NCBI GenBank assembly: GCA_040954445.1
Contig: CP144361.1
Span: 310,001 to 374,000 of the forward strand
DNA: 64,000 nucleotides
Direction of reading: 5' to 3'
Origin: Burkholderia sp.
GTDB lineage: Bacteria > Pseudomonadota > Gammaproteobacteria > Burkholderiales > Burkholderiaceae
Made by a program: the position numbers and the translations under genes. Below, in pieces: positions 16,384 through 25,701 of the stretch; the stretch's first letter is position 1, and each line of letters opens with the position of its first letter. The notes beneath the pieces were generated by a model. It ran no database searches, was not told the origin of the DNA, and worked only from the letters and a program-made list of their open reading frames with translations.

Positions 16384-17240
16384 TCACTCGAAACGCCCCG
16401 TGTGCGCCATCTCCATTAAGCGCTCGATGCGCTCCTCGGTGGCCGGGTGCGTCGAGAATAGATTCTGCAAGCCCCCCCCGCCAACGGATTTATGATCATC
16501 ATCTGCGCTGTAGCGGGATGCGCCTCGGCCGTCGCGAACGGGATCCCGACCGGGTAACGATGGATCTTGTCGAGCGCAGTGGCGATCGCCTGCGGATCGC
16601 CCGAGATCTGCGCACCGCCGCGGTCGGCCTCGAACTCGCGTGCGCGCGAGATTGCCATCTGGATCAACGCGCCGGCGATCGGCGTGAGCAGTGCCACCGC
16701 GATGTCGGCGATCGGATTGCTCGGGCGGTCGTTCTCGTCGTGACCGCCGAAGAACATCGCAAAATTCGCGAGCGCCGAGATCGCGCCGGCCATGGTGGCC
16801 GAAATGGTTGAGATCAGGATGTCGCGATGCTTGACGTGAGCCAGCTCATGCGCCATCACCCCGCGCATCTCGCGCTCGGACAGTACGCGCAGGATGCCAC
16901 TGGTGGCAGCCACTGCCGCATGTTCAGGGTCTCGTCCGGTGGCGAACGCGTTCGGCGCGGTCTCGTCGATCAGGTAGACGCGCGGCATTGGTAGATTCGC
17001 GCGCGTCGCCAGCTCTCGCACCATGCGATAGAACTGCGGCGCGGTGGTTTCATCGACTTCTTGCGCGTTGTATATGCGCAGCACTATCTTGTCCGAGTAC
17101 CAATACGAGAAAAAATTTGTGGCGAGCGCGAACAGCAGCGCAACCATTATGCCGCGCGAGCCTCCGATCATCCCGCCGATCAAGATGAATAGGGCCGTGA
17201 TCGAGGCCATCAGCATCGCCGTCTTGACCCACTTGAACAT
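16384..17240 (-). pseudogene. htpX: Membrane zinc metalloprotease HtpX, frameshifted in a G8 tract near the C-terminus
   Basis: HtpX is an inner-membrane M48 protease that degrades misfolded membrane proteins. From the ATG at 17238-17240 ([20 protein letters not shown]) there are two N-terminal membrane segments, then [14 protein letters not shown] with the HExxH zinc site, two more hydrophobic segments, and [13 protein letters not shown] with the third zinc ligand. At INPLAGG the frame enters a run of eight G (16479-16486). With nine G it would continue [20 protein letters not shown] to a TGA at 16384-16386, the expected end. As read, it ends in an unrelated tail ([15 protein letters not shown]). 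Only the last 30 or so residues are affected. A longer upstream reading frame to 17342 is not needed. Confidence 0.85.
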
Positions 17241-17366
17241 AGTCCACTCCTTGAAGACCGTAAGCACACTCAGGCGGCCTTCCAGGCGTGCCGCCAAGCG
17301 ATTTGTAAGCAAATCCTTAGATGAGAGCGTACCCGGACACATGAGGCCGCCGAGGCTCCCCGCCCT

Positions 17367-17388
17367 GCAGCGGATCCAGTTGTTTATT
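17367..17388 (+). repeat. R3 element tip upstream of htpX
   Basis: TGCAGCGGATCCAGTTGTTT matches the R3 tip. It lies 127 bases upstream of the htpX ATG and abuts IS903-like debris. Confidence 0.5.
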
Positions 17389-17615
17389 AATCTATATCGT
17401 CACATTTCCAGGGTGGATCAAGCCTGCATTATAGGCTGCCCAGTTTCTGACATGGTAGTGCCCCTTCGGGCTTACATGTCTTGCGTATGTCCTTGCGCAT
17501 TTTTTGGAAAAAATGAGGAAATTACGCCCTGGAAGCTGACTTAAGCACAGGGGGCTGGCGCCCGACCGGGGCGCGTAAACACTACCGGCTCTCGCTAGAT
17601 TTATGCAACAACACC
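17389..17615 (-). mobile_element. IS903-like copy J, old left-end fragment
   Basis: The left end (ending TTTATGCAACAACACC) and about 100 bases of diverged N-terminal transposase sequence remain. It is clearly older than copies B, D and R. Confidence 0.7.
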
Positions 17616-17629
17616 GAGCCTCAAACAAA

Positions 17630-17675
17630 AAGGACTTGCGGCGCATAAAACCAGCGTCCTCAAGTCCAAGTCCTT
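17630..17675 (-). terminator. Probable bidirectional hairpin terminator
   Basis: AAGGACTTG at 17630-17638 pairs with CAAGTCCTT at 17667-17675 around a long loop. On the minus strand the stem is followed by TTTTTG, and on the plus strand by CATTTTTT. It lies downstream of the leftward tRNA-Phe gene. Confidence 0.45.
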
Positions 17676-17845
17676 CATTTTTTGAGTCGAAAAAATTTTA
17701 TCATGTGGCCCGGTGTTGCGCCTGGGCGAGACTATATACTGCGCCCCATACTGGGAATCGGGCAGTGGCATGTGGTGCGCTCGGATCCCCGACCCTGGAC
17801 AGGAAAAGGTTCAAAAGCCCTGAAACTTTTAGACCTTTCCGAATT

Positions 17846-17921
17846 TGGTGGCCTGGGTCGGAATCGAACCAACGACACGCGGATTTTCAATCCGCTGCTC
17901 TACCAACTGAGCTACCGGGCC
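17846..17921 (-). tRNA. tRNA-Phe (GAA)
   Basis: The minus strand folds as a 76-nt tRNA with encoded CCA: D-arm AGCTCAGTTGGTAGAGC, anticodon arm GCGGA-TTGAAAA-TCCGC (anticodon GAA), T-arm with GGTTCGATTCC. In the acceptor stem the 5' strand is GGCCCGG and the 3' strand is CCAGGCC, so position 5 (C) faces position 68 (A), a mismatch. All other pairs hold. No second copy lies in the window. Confidence 0.93.
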
Positions 17922-18014
17922 AAAATAAAGTTCTTCGCCTCACTCTTCGCCTCAAAAGGCGAGGTATCAAACCCTGAAAGTCAAATGCAGAAGGGAGCAT
18001 TTGTGAGCCTTTTA

Positions 18015-18036
18015 TTGATCGAAAATTGCGGATCAA
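18015..18036. repeat. 22-bp TA-flanked palindrome
   Basis: TTGATCGAAAA followed by TTGCGGATCAA, with TA on both sides, in the spacer upstream of tRNA-Phe and not inside an IS903-like copy. Confidence 0.75.
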
Positions 18037-18098
18037 TAAAATACAAAAGATTAATTCTAATAATATTAGATTATATTCAGGCAGGATCAACCTAGCAA

Positions 18099-18150
18099 GG
18101 GCGTTTTTATATCAACCGATGCGAGATCCGTTGACGTTTACAGTTTGCGC
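18099..18150 (+). mobile_element. IS903-like left-end scrap
   Basis: GCGAGATCCGTTGACGTTTA is the sequence just inside the left end, preceded by a damaged terminal repeat. It directly precedes copy K. Confidence 0.6.
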
Positions 18151-19275
18151 GGCGTTGTTGCATAAATCGAGCGCGAGGACACAATGGCATCGACGGGCAT
18201 AATTTCAGGCGATACGAACGGATTTCGGACGAGCGAGGTCCGCCATGCAGTTGATGAGGCCGACTCGAACGGCGACCTTGGTCGCCTGCGCGTCGATGTG
18301 ACGCGCCGAGAAACGGTTGCCGGTGAGGATCTTGAACCGAGACATCGCATTCTCGGCAAGCGATCGCCGGTGGTAGCCACTGTATTGCTTCCATCTTCGA
18401 CGACCGTCACGGGCAATTGCATCAACCGCGCCATTACGCCACGCCGCACCGGGCATATCCGCTAGCCAATGAGCGGAACCCTCGCGTAGCGGAATCGCAG
18501 GAATAGCACTGCGTGCAGCAATGGCCGCATGGCATGGCTTGGTGTCGTAGGCACCGTCACCGCCGATGATATCGATTTGTTCTTCACGTGGAATCTGGTC
18601 GAGCAACTTGGCCAGAGCGTCACCGTCAGCCACATTCTGATTCGTCATTAGCGCGGGGCATGCACTGGACCCGTATTCGCGTTGAGCGCGAGATGGACTT
18701 TACGCCACGTGCGCCGCTTCGAGTAACCGTGCTGGCGCACCTTCCATTCACCTTCGCCATAGACCTTCAGACCAGTGCTGCCGACCACCAGATGGATCTG
18801 GTTCATTGTTGTCAAGGATCGGCAGTTCGACATTAAGCGTTTTTGCCCGGAGACAGAGCGCGGTGTAATTCGGCACCGGCAAGCTCGGGAAGGCCAGATC
18901 GCGCAGACTTTGGGTGAAACCTTCCAGGGCGCGCAACGTCAGTCGATAGACGGTCTTCACGCAAAGTAATGCCTGAATCAGCGTATCGCCGTATAGACAC
19001 GGGCGACCACGCGTAAATGTATGGCGTCGAATATCCTGGAAAAGACGGCTTCATCTATTTATATCGTCACGTTCCCCCGGTTGATCAGGCCTTCATTATA
19101 GGCCGCCCAATTCCTGACACGGTAGCGTGCCTTCGGCTCACCTGTCTTGTGTATGTCCTTGCACATTTTCTTGTCAAAAATTAAGCAGTTACTCTGGAAT
19201 CTGACTTGATAGGGGGCTGGCCCCGCGATCGTTGCGCGTAAACGTCAACGGATCTCGCTCGATTTATGTAACAAC
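18151..19275 (-). mobile_element. IS903-like copy K, nearly full length, transposase dead
   Basis: The transposase has a nonsense codon (TGG changed to TAA in the TIWIDEA motif, plus strand near 19056) and a frameshift near 18648. The stop and several neighbouring substitutions (KPSFP, the GSTGLKV variant) are shared with copy HH at 59051, so the two descend from one dead ancestor. The terminal repeat at 19275 is damaged (TTTATGTAACAAC). Confidence 0.88.
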
Positions 19276-19394
19276 TCTTGGAGAAAGTGAATGGCACGGT
19301 GTGCCAGCACGACTACTCGCAGCGGCGTAGATGGCGTAAAGTCCATCTCGCGCTCAATGCGAACACGGGTCAAGTGCATACTGCGCTATTGAGC
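19276..19394 (+). mobile_element. Internal IS903-like scrap
   Basis: A 119-bp piece from the middle of the transposase gene (EWKV, RRRWRKVHLALNANTGQVH), forward orientation, with substitutions. Confidence 0.65.
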
Positions 19395-19643
19395 GACGTT
19401 GTTGCATAAATCGTGCGCGAGGACGCAATGGCATCGACGAGCACAATTTCAGGCGATACGAACGGATTGTGGACGAGCAAGGTTCGCCATGCGGTTGATT
19501 ACGCCGACGCGAACGACAACCTCGGTTGCCTGCGAGGCGATGTGACGCGCCCAGAGACAGTTTCCGGTGAGCACCTTGAACTGATACATCGCATTCTCGG
19601 CAAGCGATCACCGGTGGTAACCACTGTCTTTCTTCCATTCTCT
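19395..19643 (-). mobile_element. IS903-like copy L, right-end fragment
   Basis: The terminal repeat begins GACGTTGTTGCATAAATC and is followed by the C-terminal end of the transposase in minus orientation, ending at the codons for the REWK motif where copy N starts. Confidence 0.75.
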
Positions 19644-20546
19644 GGCGTTGTTGCATAAATCGAGCGAAAGCCGTTTACGTTTACGCGCAACGATCGCGGG
19701 GCCAGCCCGCTATCAAGTCAGATTTCAGAGTCACTGCCTAATTTTTCCCAAAAAATGCGCAAGGACATACACAAGACAGGTGAGCCGAAGACACGCTACC
19801 GTGTCAAGAATTGGGCGGCCTATAATGCAGGCCTGATCAACCGGAGGAACGTGACGATATGGATAGATGAAGCCTTCCTTGCCAGAAGACCCGACGCCAT
19901 ACCCACACGTAGTCGCCCGTGTTTATACGGCGATGCGCCTGATTCAGGCATTACTTGGCGTGAAGACCGTCTATCGACTGACGTTGCGCGCCCTGCAAGG
20001 TTTCACCCAAAATCTACACGATTTGGCGTTCCCGAGCTTGCCGGTGCCGAATTACACCACGCTCTGTCGCCGGGCAAAAACGCTTGATGTCGAACTGCCG
20101 ATCCTTCGCGACAACGAACCGATTGCTCGACCAGATTCCGCGCGCGCCGAACAGATCGATGTTATCGGCGGCGATAGTGCTTACGACACCAAGCCATGCT
20201 ATGCAGCCATTGCTGCACAGCAGTGCTGTTCCTTCTCGATTCCGCTACGCGCGGGTGCCGCTCATTGGGCAGCGGATACGCCTGGTACGGCGTGGCATAA
20301 CGGCGCGGTTGATGTAATTACCCGTGACGGTCGTCGAGAATGGAAGAAAGACGGTGGCCACCACCGGCAATCGCTTGCCGAAAATACGATGTATCGGTTC
20401 AAGACGCTCACCGGCAACTGTCTCTGGGCGCGTCACATCGACTCGCAGGCGACCAATGTCGCCATTCTGCGTCGGCATAATCAACCGCATGCGGACCTCG
20501 CTCGTCCGCAATCCGTGCGTATTGCCTGAAATTATGCCCGCCGATC
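19644..20546 (+). mobile_element. IS903-like copy N, internally deleted
   Basis: The left end is present. The transposase is frameshifted early, lacks roughly 200 bp including the first catalytic aspartate (the text jumps from LRDNEPI to ARPDS), and has more changes after (KKDGGHHRQSLAENTM). The right end stops 31 bases before the mreC ATG without its terminal repeat. Confidence 0.8.
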
Positions 20547-20576
20547 ATTTAACCGATCAAGCGCCCGGCGCCGACC

Positions 20577-21677
20577 ATGGAATACAGTCCGCCGCCCCTT
20601 TTCAAGCAAGGTCCTTCCGCATTCGCGCGGTTGGTCTTTTTCGTTGCGCTGGCGATCGCGCTCCTCATTTGGGATGCGCGCTTCAGTACGCTCGGAATCG
20701 TACGGGGCATCCTGGGCACCGTACTGTTCCCGCTGCACCGGGCCGCGCTGGTGCCACGCGAGCTGTTCATGGGCACAGCTGACCTCGCTAATGCCTCGCT
20801 GCGCCGCGCAAACCAGCAACTGCGCGAGCGCAACCTGGCACTATCGCTGCAGGCCAACCAGGCCCGCCAGCTGATGTCTGACAACGCGCACCTGCGCGCC
20901 GTATTGGGCTTGCGCGAACGGATCGCCGCCCAGTCCACGCCGGTTGAGATCCAGTACGATACCAGCGATCCGTTCTCGCAAAAGGTGGTGATCAGCCACG
21001 GCTCGCAAGATGACATCCAGAATGGCGCGCCGGTAGTGACAGAGGACGGCGTAGTAGGCCAGGTTACGGGCGTATTTCCGTTGCAGTCTGAGATCACCCT
21101 GATCACCGATCGCGACTTGGCGATGCCCGTTCAGGTGCTGCGCACCGGGCTGCGCAGCTTGATCTACGGAACTCCAAAGGGAGATTCGCTGGACCTGCGC
21201 TTCGTGCCAACCAGTGCTGATCTGATTGTGGGCGACGAGCTGGTGACCAGCGGCCTGGACGGCACTTACCCCCCGGGCCTACCGGTGGCCAAAGTGGTGC
21301 GGATCGACAAGCTGGCCGATACCGCCTTCGCGCACGTAATCTGCATGCCGGTGGCGGCGGTGCGTGGCGCGCGAGAGATGCTGGTGCTGCACCATCCGAA
21401 CGATGTGCTGCCGCGCCAGGTCAACCCGCTCGTAGGCAAGAGCGCCAAGAGCCAGAAGGGCGTAGAGACCGACGAAAAAGGTAAGGGCGCGATGCCCGCC
21501 ACCGGCGAGAAGCCGGCTAGCGTACCGGCGCCGGTCCAGGTCGCCCCAGCAGCGAAGAACGGTCGCCCCGCATCTGCCGCAAAGCTAGCGGCCAATCCAC
21601 CAGTCACTACGCAGACTAACACGCAAGCCATCCAACAGGCCCCTGTACCGACCGCCGCGCCGTCCCGGAGAGCGTAA
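20577..21677 (+). CDS. mreC: Rod-shape-determining protein MreC
   Basis: MreC is a bitopic inner-membrane protein that links the MreB filament to the wall-synthesis enzymes PBP2 and RodA. The 366-residue protein has a membrane anchor at residues 18-35 (ARLVFFVALAIALLIW), a coiled coil around 75-115 (RRANQQLRERNLALSLQ) and the periplasmic beta-barrel domain (VISHGSQDDIQNGAPVV, GVVGQVTGVFPLQSEITLIT). A low-complexity Ala/Pro/Thr tail typical of Burkholderia follows. It heads the surviving block mreC-mreD-mrdA-rodA. The usual upstream mreB is missing; an IS remnant lies 30 bases before the ATG, so expression must come from a new promoter. Confidence 0.93.
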   Translation: MEYSPPPLFKQGPSAFARLVFFVALAIALLIWDARFSTLGIVRGILGTVLFPLHRAALVPRELFMGTADLANASLRRANQQLRERNLALSLQANQARQLMSDNAHLRAVLGLRERIAAQSTPVEIQYDTSDPFSQKVVISHGSQDDIQNGAPVVTEDGVVGQVTGVFPLQSEITLITDRDLAMPVQVLRTGLRSLIYGTPKGDSLDLRFVPTSADLIVGDELVTSGLDGTYPPGLPVAKVVRIDKLADTAFAHVICMPVAAVRGAREMLVLHHPNDVLPRQVNPLVGKSAKSQKGVETDEKGKGAMPATGEKPASVPAPVQVAPAAKNGRPASAAKLAANPPVTTQTNTQAIQQAPVPTAAPSRRA

Positions 21678-21680
21678 GCC

Positions 21681-22196
21681 ATGAGCTGCCCGCAATATAT
21701 CCTGCAGCCGGTCAACCCGACCTTCATCGTCTTTAGTTTGGCGGTCGCCTTCCTGCTGAGCCTGATGCCTTGGGGCCAGTTGCCGGGCGTGCCCGACTTC
21801 GTGGTCTTGGTACTACTGTTCTGGAACATCCACCAGCCGCGCAAGGTCGGCATGGGCCTGGCCTTCCTGCTCGGCATCCTGATGGACGTGCACGACGCCG
21901 ACCTGCTCGGCGAGTACGCGCTGTCCTACACGCTACTGTCCTACGGCGCGCTCACGATCCACCGCCGCGTGCTGTGGCTCTCACTCGGCGTGCAGATGTT
22001 CTACGTCGCGCCGCTGCTGGTGCTGGCCCAGCTGGTGCCGTTCGTGATCCATCTGCTTATAGGCACCACCGCCTTCCCCAGCTGGAGCTACCTGGTTGAC
22101 GGCTTCGTAGAGGCTGTGCTGTGGCCGGTCACCAGCCTCCTGCTGTTGATGCCGCAACGCCGCCCGGTCGATCCGGACGACACGCGACCGATCTGA
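21681..22196 (+). CDS. mreD: Rod-shape-determining membrane protein MreD
   Basis: A 171-residue polytopic inner-membrane protein of the elongasome. Five to six hydrophobic segments are visible (FIVFSLAVAFLLSLMPWG, DFVVLVLLFWNI, VGMGLAFLLGILMDV, YALSYTLLSYGAL, MFYVAPLLVLAQLVPFVI). The ATG is three bases after the mreC stop, so the two are translationally linked. It is intact and of normal length. Confidence 0.92.
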   Translation: MSCPQYILQPVNPTFIVFSLAVAFLLSLMPWGQLPGVPDFVVLVLLFWNIHQPRKVGMGLAFLLGILMDVHDADLLGEYALSYTLLSYGALTIHRRVLWLSLGVQMFYVAPLLVLAQLVPFVIHLLIGTTAFPSWSYLVDGFVEAVLWPVTSLLLLMPQRRPVDPDDTRPI

Positions 22197-22306
22197 GCCG
22201 CCCCATGTCGAGCGCCCCGCTTCCGTCCTCCCCGGCGCTCAACGGCGTCGCCCTGCCGGCCCATGCGCCGACCAATGGCCTGCCCCCAGCTTTCCCCGAT
22301 CCCCCC

Positions 22307-24450
22307 ATGAGCGAATTTAAGGATACCCAGCAGCAGCTCGAGAAGTTCCGGCAGCGCGTCACGGCGGCGGGCCTGTTCGTGTTTGTCTGCTTCGGGCTAC
22401 TGGCCACACGCTTCTTCTACTTGCAGGTCTGGCAGCATAGCAAGTACGTGTTGCAGGCCTACGAAAACCGCATCTCGGTCGCACCGATCGTGCCAAAACG
22501 AGGCATTATTACCGACCGCAATGGTGTGGTGTTGGCGCGCAACTACTCAGCCTACACGCTCGAAATCACTCCTTCGCGGCTGACCGACACGCTCGACAAC
22601 ACCATCAATGCGCTCTCGAAGGTAGTGTTGATCGACGCCCGCGACCGGCGCCGCTTCAAGAAGCTGCAGGAGGACTCTAAGAACTTGGAGAGCCTGCCGA
22701 TCCGCACCCACCTGACTGATGAAGAAGTCGCGCGCTTCATCGCGCAGAGCTGGCGCTTTCCTGGCGTCAAGGTGAACGCGCCGCTGTTTCGCCAGTACCC
22801 GCTCGGTCCCACCGCCGCGCACGTGATCGGCTACATCGGTCGGATCTCGAAGCCCGACCATGACTGGATCGACGCGCTGGGAGATAAGAACGACAGCGAT
22901 CCAGAACATTACGATCCGTGTCGCGATCCCAACAACTACAAGGGCACCGACTATATCGGCAAGATCGGCGTCGAGCAGAGCTACGAAACCAACCTGCACG
23001 GCATCACTGGCTTCGAAGAGGTCGAGGTGACCGCCAGCGGACGCCCGGTGCGCACGTTATCGCGCACCCGGGCCACGCCCGGCAACAACCTGGTGTTATC
23101 GCTCGACATCGGCCTGCAGCAGGTAGCCGAGCAGGCTTTCGCCACCAAGCGCGGCGCGCTGGTGGCGATCGAGCCGGCTACCGGCGACGTGCTAGCTTTC
23201 GTATCTTCGCCGAGCTTCGACCCCAACTCCTTCGTGGATAGCATCGACCAGGAGACCTGGGACGAGCTCAACAACTCGCCCGACAAGCCGCTGCTGAACC
23301 GTCCGCTACACGGCACTTACCCGCCCGGCTCAACCTACAAGCCCTTCCTGGCGCTGGTCGGCTTAGAGCTGGGCAAGCGCACGCCGGGCTGGGGCTTCCA
23401 GGATCCTGGCTACTTCACTTTCGGCGGCCATACCTTCCGCAACGACGTGCGCTCGGGCCAGGGCTGGGTAGACTTGAACCGCGCCATAATGGTGTCGAAC
23501 GACACCTACTTCTACATGCTGGCCCGCGACCTGGGCGTCACCAACATCGCCAACTTCATGAAGCCGTTTGGCTTCGGCCAGATCACCGGGATCGATATCC
23601 AGGGTGAGGCGCGCGGCGTGCTGCCCTCGCCAGAGTGGAAGAAAAAAACCTTCCACAAGCCGGCGATGCAGCAGTGGTACGACGGCGAAACCATCAGCCT
23701 GGGGATTGGCCAGGGGTACAACTCCTTCACGATCCTGCAGCTTGCGCACGCAATGGCCACGCTGGCCGACAACGGCGTGGTGATGAAACCCCATCTAGTT
23801 AAGGAAATCGAGAACCCGATCACGCGCGAGCGGCACCTGACGGTACCCTATGCAAGCGAGGTGATCCCACTCAAGCAGGCCGACATCGACGTGGTCAAGC
23901 GCGGCCTGGAGAACGTGATCGAGAATCCGTCCGGCACTGCCTACAAGCTCTTTCACGGCGCGGCCTATACGGCGGCCGGCAAGACCGGCACGGCCCAGGT
24001 GTTCTCGCTTCAGGGCACCAATTACCACGGCCACCTACTGGCCGAGCACCTGCGCGACCACGCGCTGTTCACCGCCTACGCGCCGGCCGACCACCCGGAG
24101 ATCGCGCTCGCGCTGATTGTCGAGAATGGCGGCTGGGGCGCACAGTCGCCGGCCCGATCGCGCGCAAGGTGCTAGACTTCTACCTAGTCGAGCGCCAGAA
24201 TCCAAGCAACGAGGCCGCCACGGTGCCAGCCGACGCCTCGGCTACCGAGGCGGTCAGCACGCCGACGGTGGGCGACACCACGCGGTCGGTGGAGATTGCG
24301 GCGGGCTTCACGACGTTGTCGCAGCCGGTACCACCGGCGCTAGCGGCTAGCGGCGAGAGCGGGGGCCCCAATGCGGTGCCTGCTGCGCAAGCCGCACCGC
24401 GCCCGCGCCAACGAACCGCTCCGGCGACCGCGTGCGGCACCGACGAATGA
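22307..24450 (+). pseudogene. mrdA: Penicillin-binding protein 2 (peptidoglycan transpeptidase), frameshifted near the C-terminus
   Basis: PBP2 cross-links peptidoglycan during cell elongation. I start at the ATG giving MSEFKDTQQQLEKFRQRV, where homologues begin; an in-frame ATG at 22205 would add a Pro/Ala-rich leader. A membrane anchor follows (AAGLFVFVCFGLLATRFFYL), then the dimerisation domain and the transpeptidase domain: active-site STYK at residues 342-345, SND at 397-399, KTGTAQ from 559. Near 24143-24150 the expected NGGWGAQ-x-AGPIARKVLDF becomes GGWGAQSPARSRARC-stop (24175). The true continuation (VLDFYLVERQNPSNEAATV) is open in another frame to 24450. So an indel removes the last helix of the transpeptidase fold and the tail, though all catalytic motifs remain. 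Whether it still works is unknown. Confidence 0.88.
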
Positions 24451-24461
24451 CGGAAATAGGC

Positions 24462-25619
24462 ATGCAATTCGATAAGGCAAAGCAGATGTTCGCGGGCTTC
24501 GACTGCCCGCTCGCGCTGATCGTGTTCCTGCTGCTCTGCGTCGGGATTGTCACACTCTACAGTGCGACCATCGATGTGCCGAGCCGGGTCGAGGACCAGC
24601 TCCGCAATATTATGCTCACCTTCGTGCTGATGTGGATCATCGCGAATATCCCGCTGCAGATGCTGATGCGCTTCGCGGTGCCGCTCTACACCTTCGGCAT
24701 CGCGCTGCTATTGGCGGTAGTGCTGTTCGGGATGACCAAGAAGGGCGCCAAGCGCTGGCTCAACGTCGGCGTGGTGATCCAACCCTCGGAAATCCTCAAA
24801 ATTGCCACCCCGCTGATGCTAGCCTGGTACTATCAGCGACGCGAGGGCAACATCCGCTGGTATGACTACCTGGTGGCCTGTGCGATCCTGCTGGTGCCAG
24901 TCGGCCTGATCGCCAAGCAGCCCGACCTCGGCACCGCGATACTGGTGTGTGCGGCTGGCCTGTTCGTGATCTACCTGGCGGGGATCTCGTTCAAGCTGAT
25001 CGTTCCGGTGCTAGTGACCGTTGTGATCACGGTGGCCGCGATCGCCACCCTCGAGGACAAGATTTGCCAACCACAGATGGCCTGGCCACTGATGCACGAC
25101 TACCAGAAGCACCGCGTCTGCACCCTGCTCGACTCGACCTCGGACCCTCTTGGCAAGGGTTTTCACACCATCCAGGCAGTGATCGCGATCGGCTCGGGTG
25201 GCCCGGTCGGGAAAGGCTACTTGAAGGGCACCCAGACCCACCTTGAGTTCATCCCCGAGAAGCAGACGGACTTCATCTTCGTGGTCTATGCCGAGGAGTT
25301 CGGGCTAGTGGGTGGGCTAGTGCTGCTCACCCTCTACATGGTGCTGATCGCGCGCGGGCTCTATATCGCTGCGCAGGGCGCGACGCTGTTTGGGCGCCTG
25401 CTGGCCGGCTCGCTGTCGATGGGTTTCTTCACCTATGCCTTCGTCAACGTGGGGATGGTCAGCGGCGTGCTACCGGTGGTGGGCGTGCCGCTGCCCTTCA
25501 TCAGCTACGGCGGTACCGCGCTGATCACGCTCGGCATCGCCACCGGGCTGATCATGAGTGTCGGGCGGCAGAAGCGGCGCTTTGGTGCCGCTTGGTCATT
25601 GCGAGGCCGGTTGCAGTAA
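24462..25619 (+). CDS. rodA: Peptidoglycan glycosyltransferase RodA
   Basis: RodA is the SEDS-family polymerase that extends glycan strands from lipid II together with PBP2. The protein has ten hydrophobic segments, from CPLALIVFLLLCVGIVTLYS to LGIATGLIMSVG. SEDS landmarks include KGAKRWLNVG, QPSEILKIATPLMLAW, AKQPDLGTAILV (conserved Asp), TLLDSTSDPLGKGFH and PVVGVPLPFISYGGTAL. I chose the ATG giving MQFDKAKQMFAGFD by resemblance to homologues. An ATG at 24447 overlaps the stop of the restored mrdA frame (ATGA) and is an alternative. The gene appears intact, and an IS scrap follows six bases after the stop. Confidence 0.93.
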   Translation: MQFDKAKQMFAGFDCPLALIVFLLLCVGIVTLYSATIDVPSRVEDQLRNIMLTFVLMWIIANIPLQMLMRFAVPLYTFGIALLLAVVLFGMTKKGAKRWLNVGVVIQPSEILKIATPLMLAWYYQRREGNIRWYDYLVACAILLVPVGLIAKQPDLGTAILVCAAGLFVIYLAGISFKLIVPVLVTVVITVAAIATLEDKICQPQMAWPLMHDYQKHRVCTLLDSTSDPLGKGFHTIQAVIAIGSGGPVGKGYLKGTQTHLEFIPEKQTDFIFVVYAEEFGLVGGLVLLTLYMVLIARGLYIAAQGATLFGRLLAGSLSMGFFTYAFVNVGMVSGVLPVVGVPLPFISYGGTALITLGIATGLIMSVGRQKRRFGAAWSLRGRLQ

Positions 25620-25624
25620 CGAGG

Positions 25625-25701
25625 GACGTTGTTGCATAAAGCGAGCGTGAGGACGCAATAGCATTGACGGGACAATTTAGGCGATACGCACGGATTACGG
25701 A
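25625..25701 (-). mobile_element. IS903-like right-end scrap O
   Basis: GACGTTGTTGCATAAAGCGA and about 60 bases of worn right-end sequence, directly followed by the right end of copy P. Confidence 0.65.

Noticed and set aside
17241..17342. Longer N-terminus for HtpX ([12 protein letters not shown]...)
   Set aside because: The family begins at MFKWVKTAM (17240); the extension has no membrane or family features.
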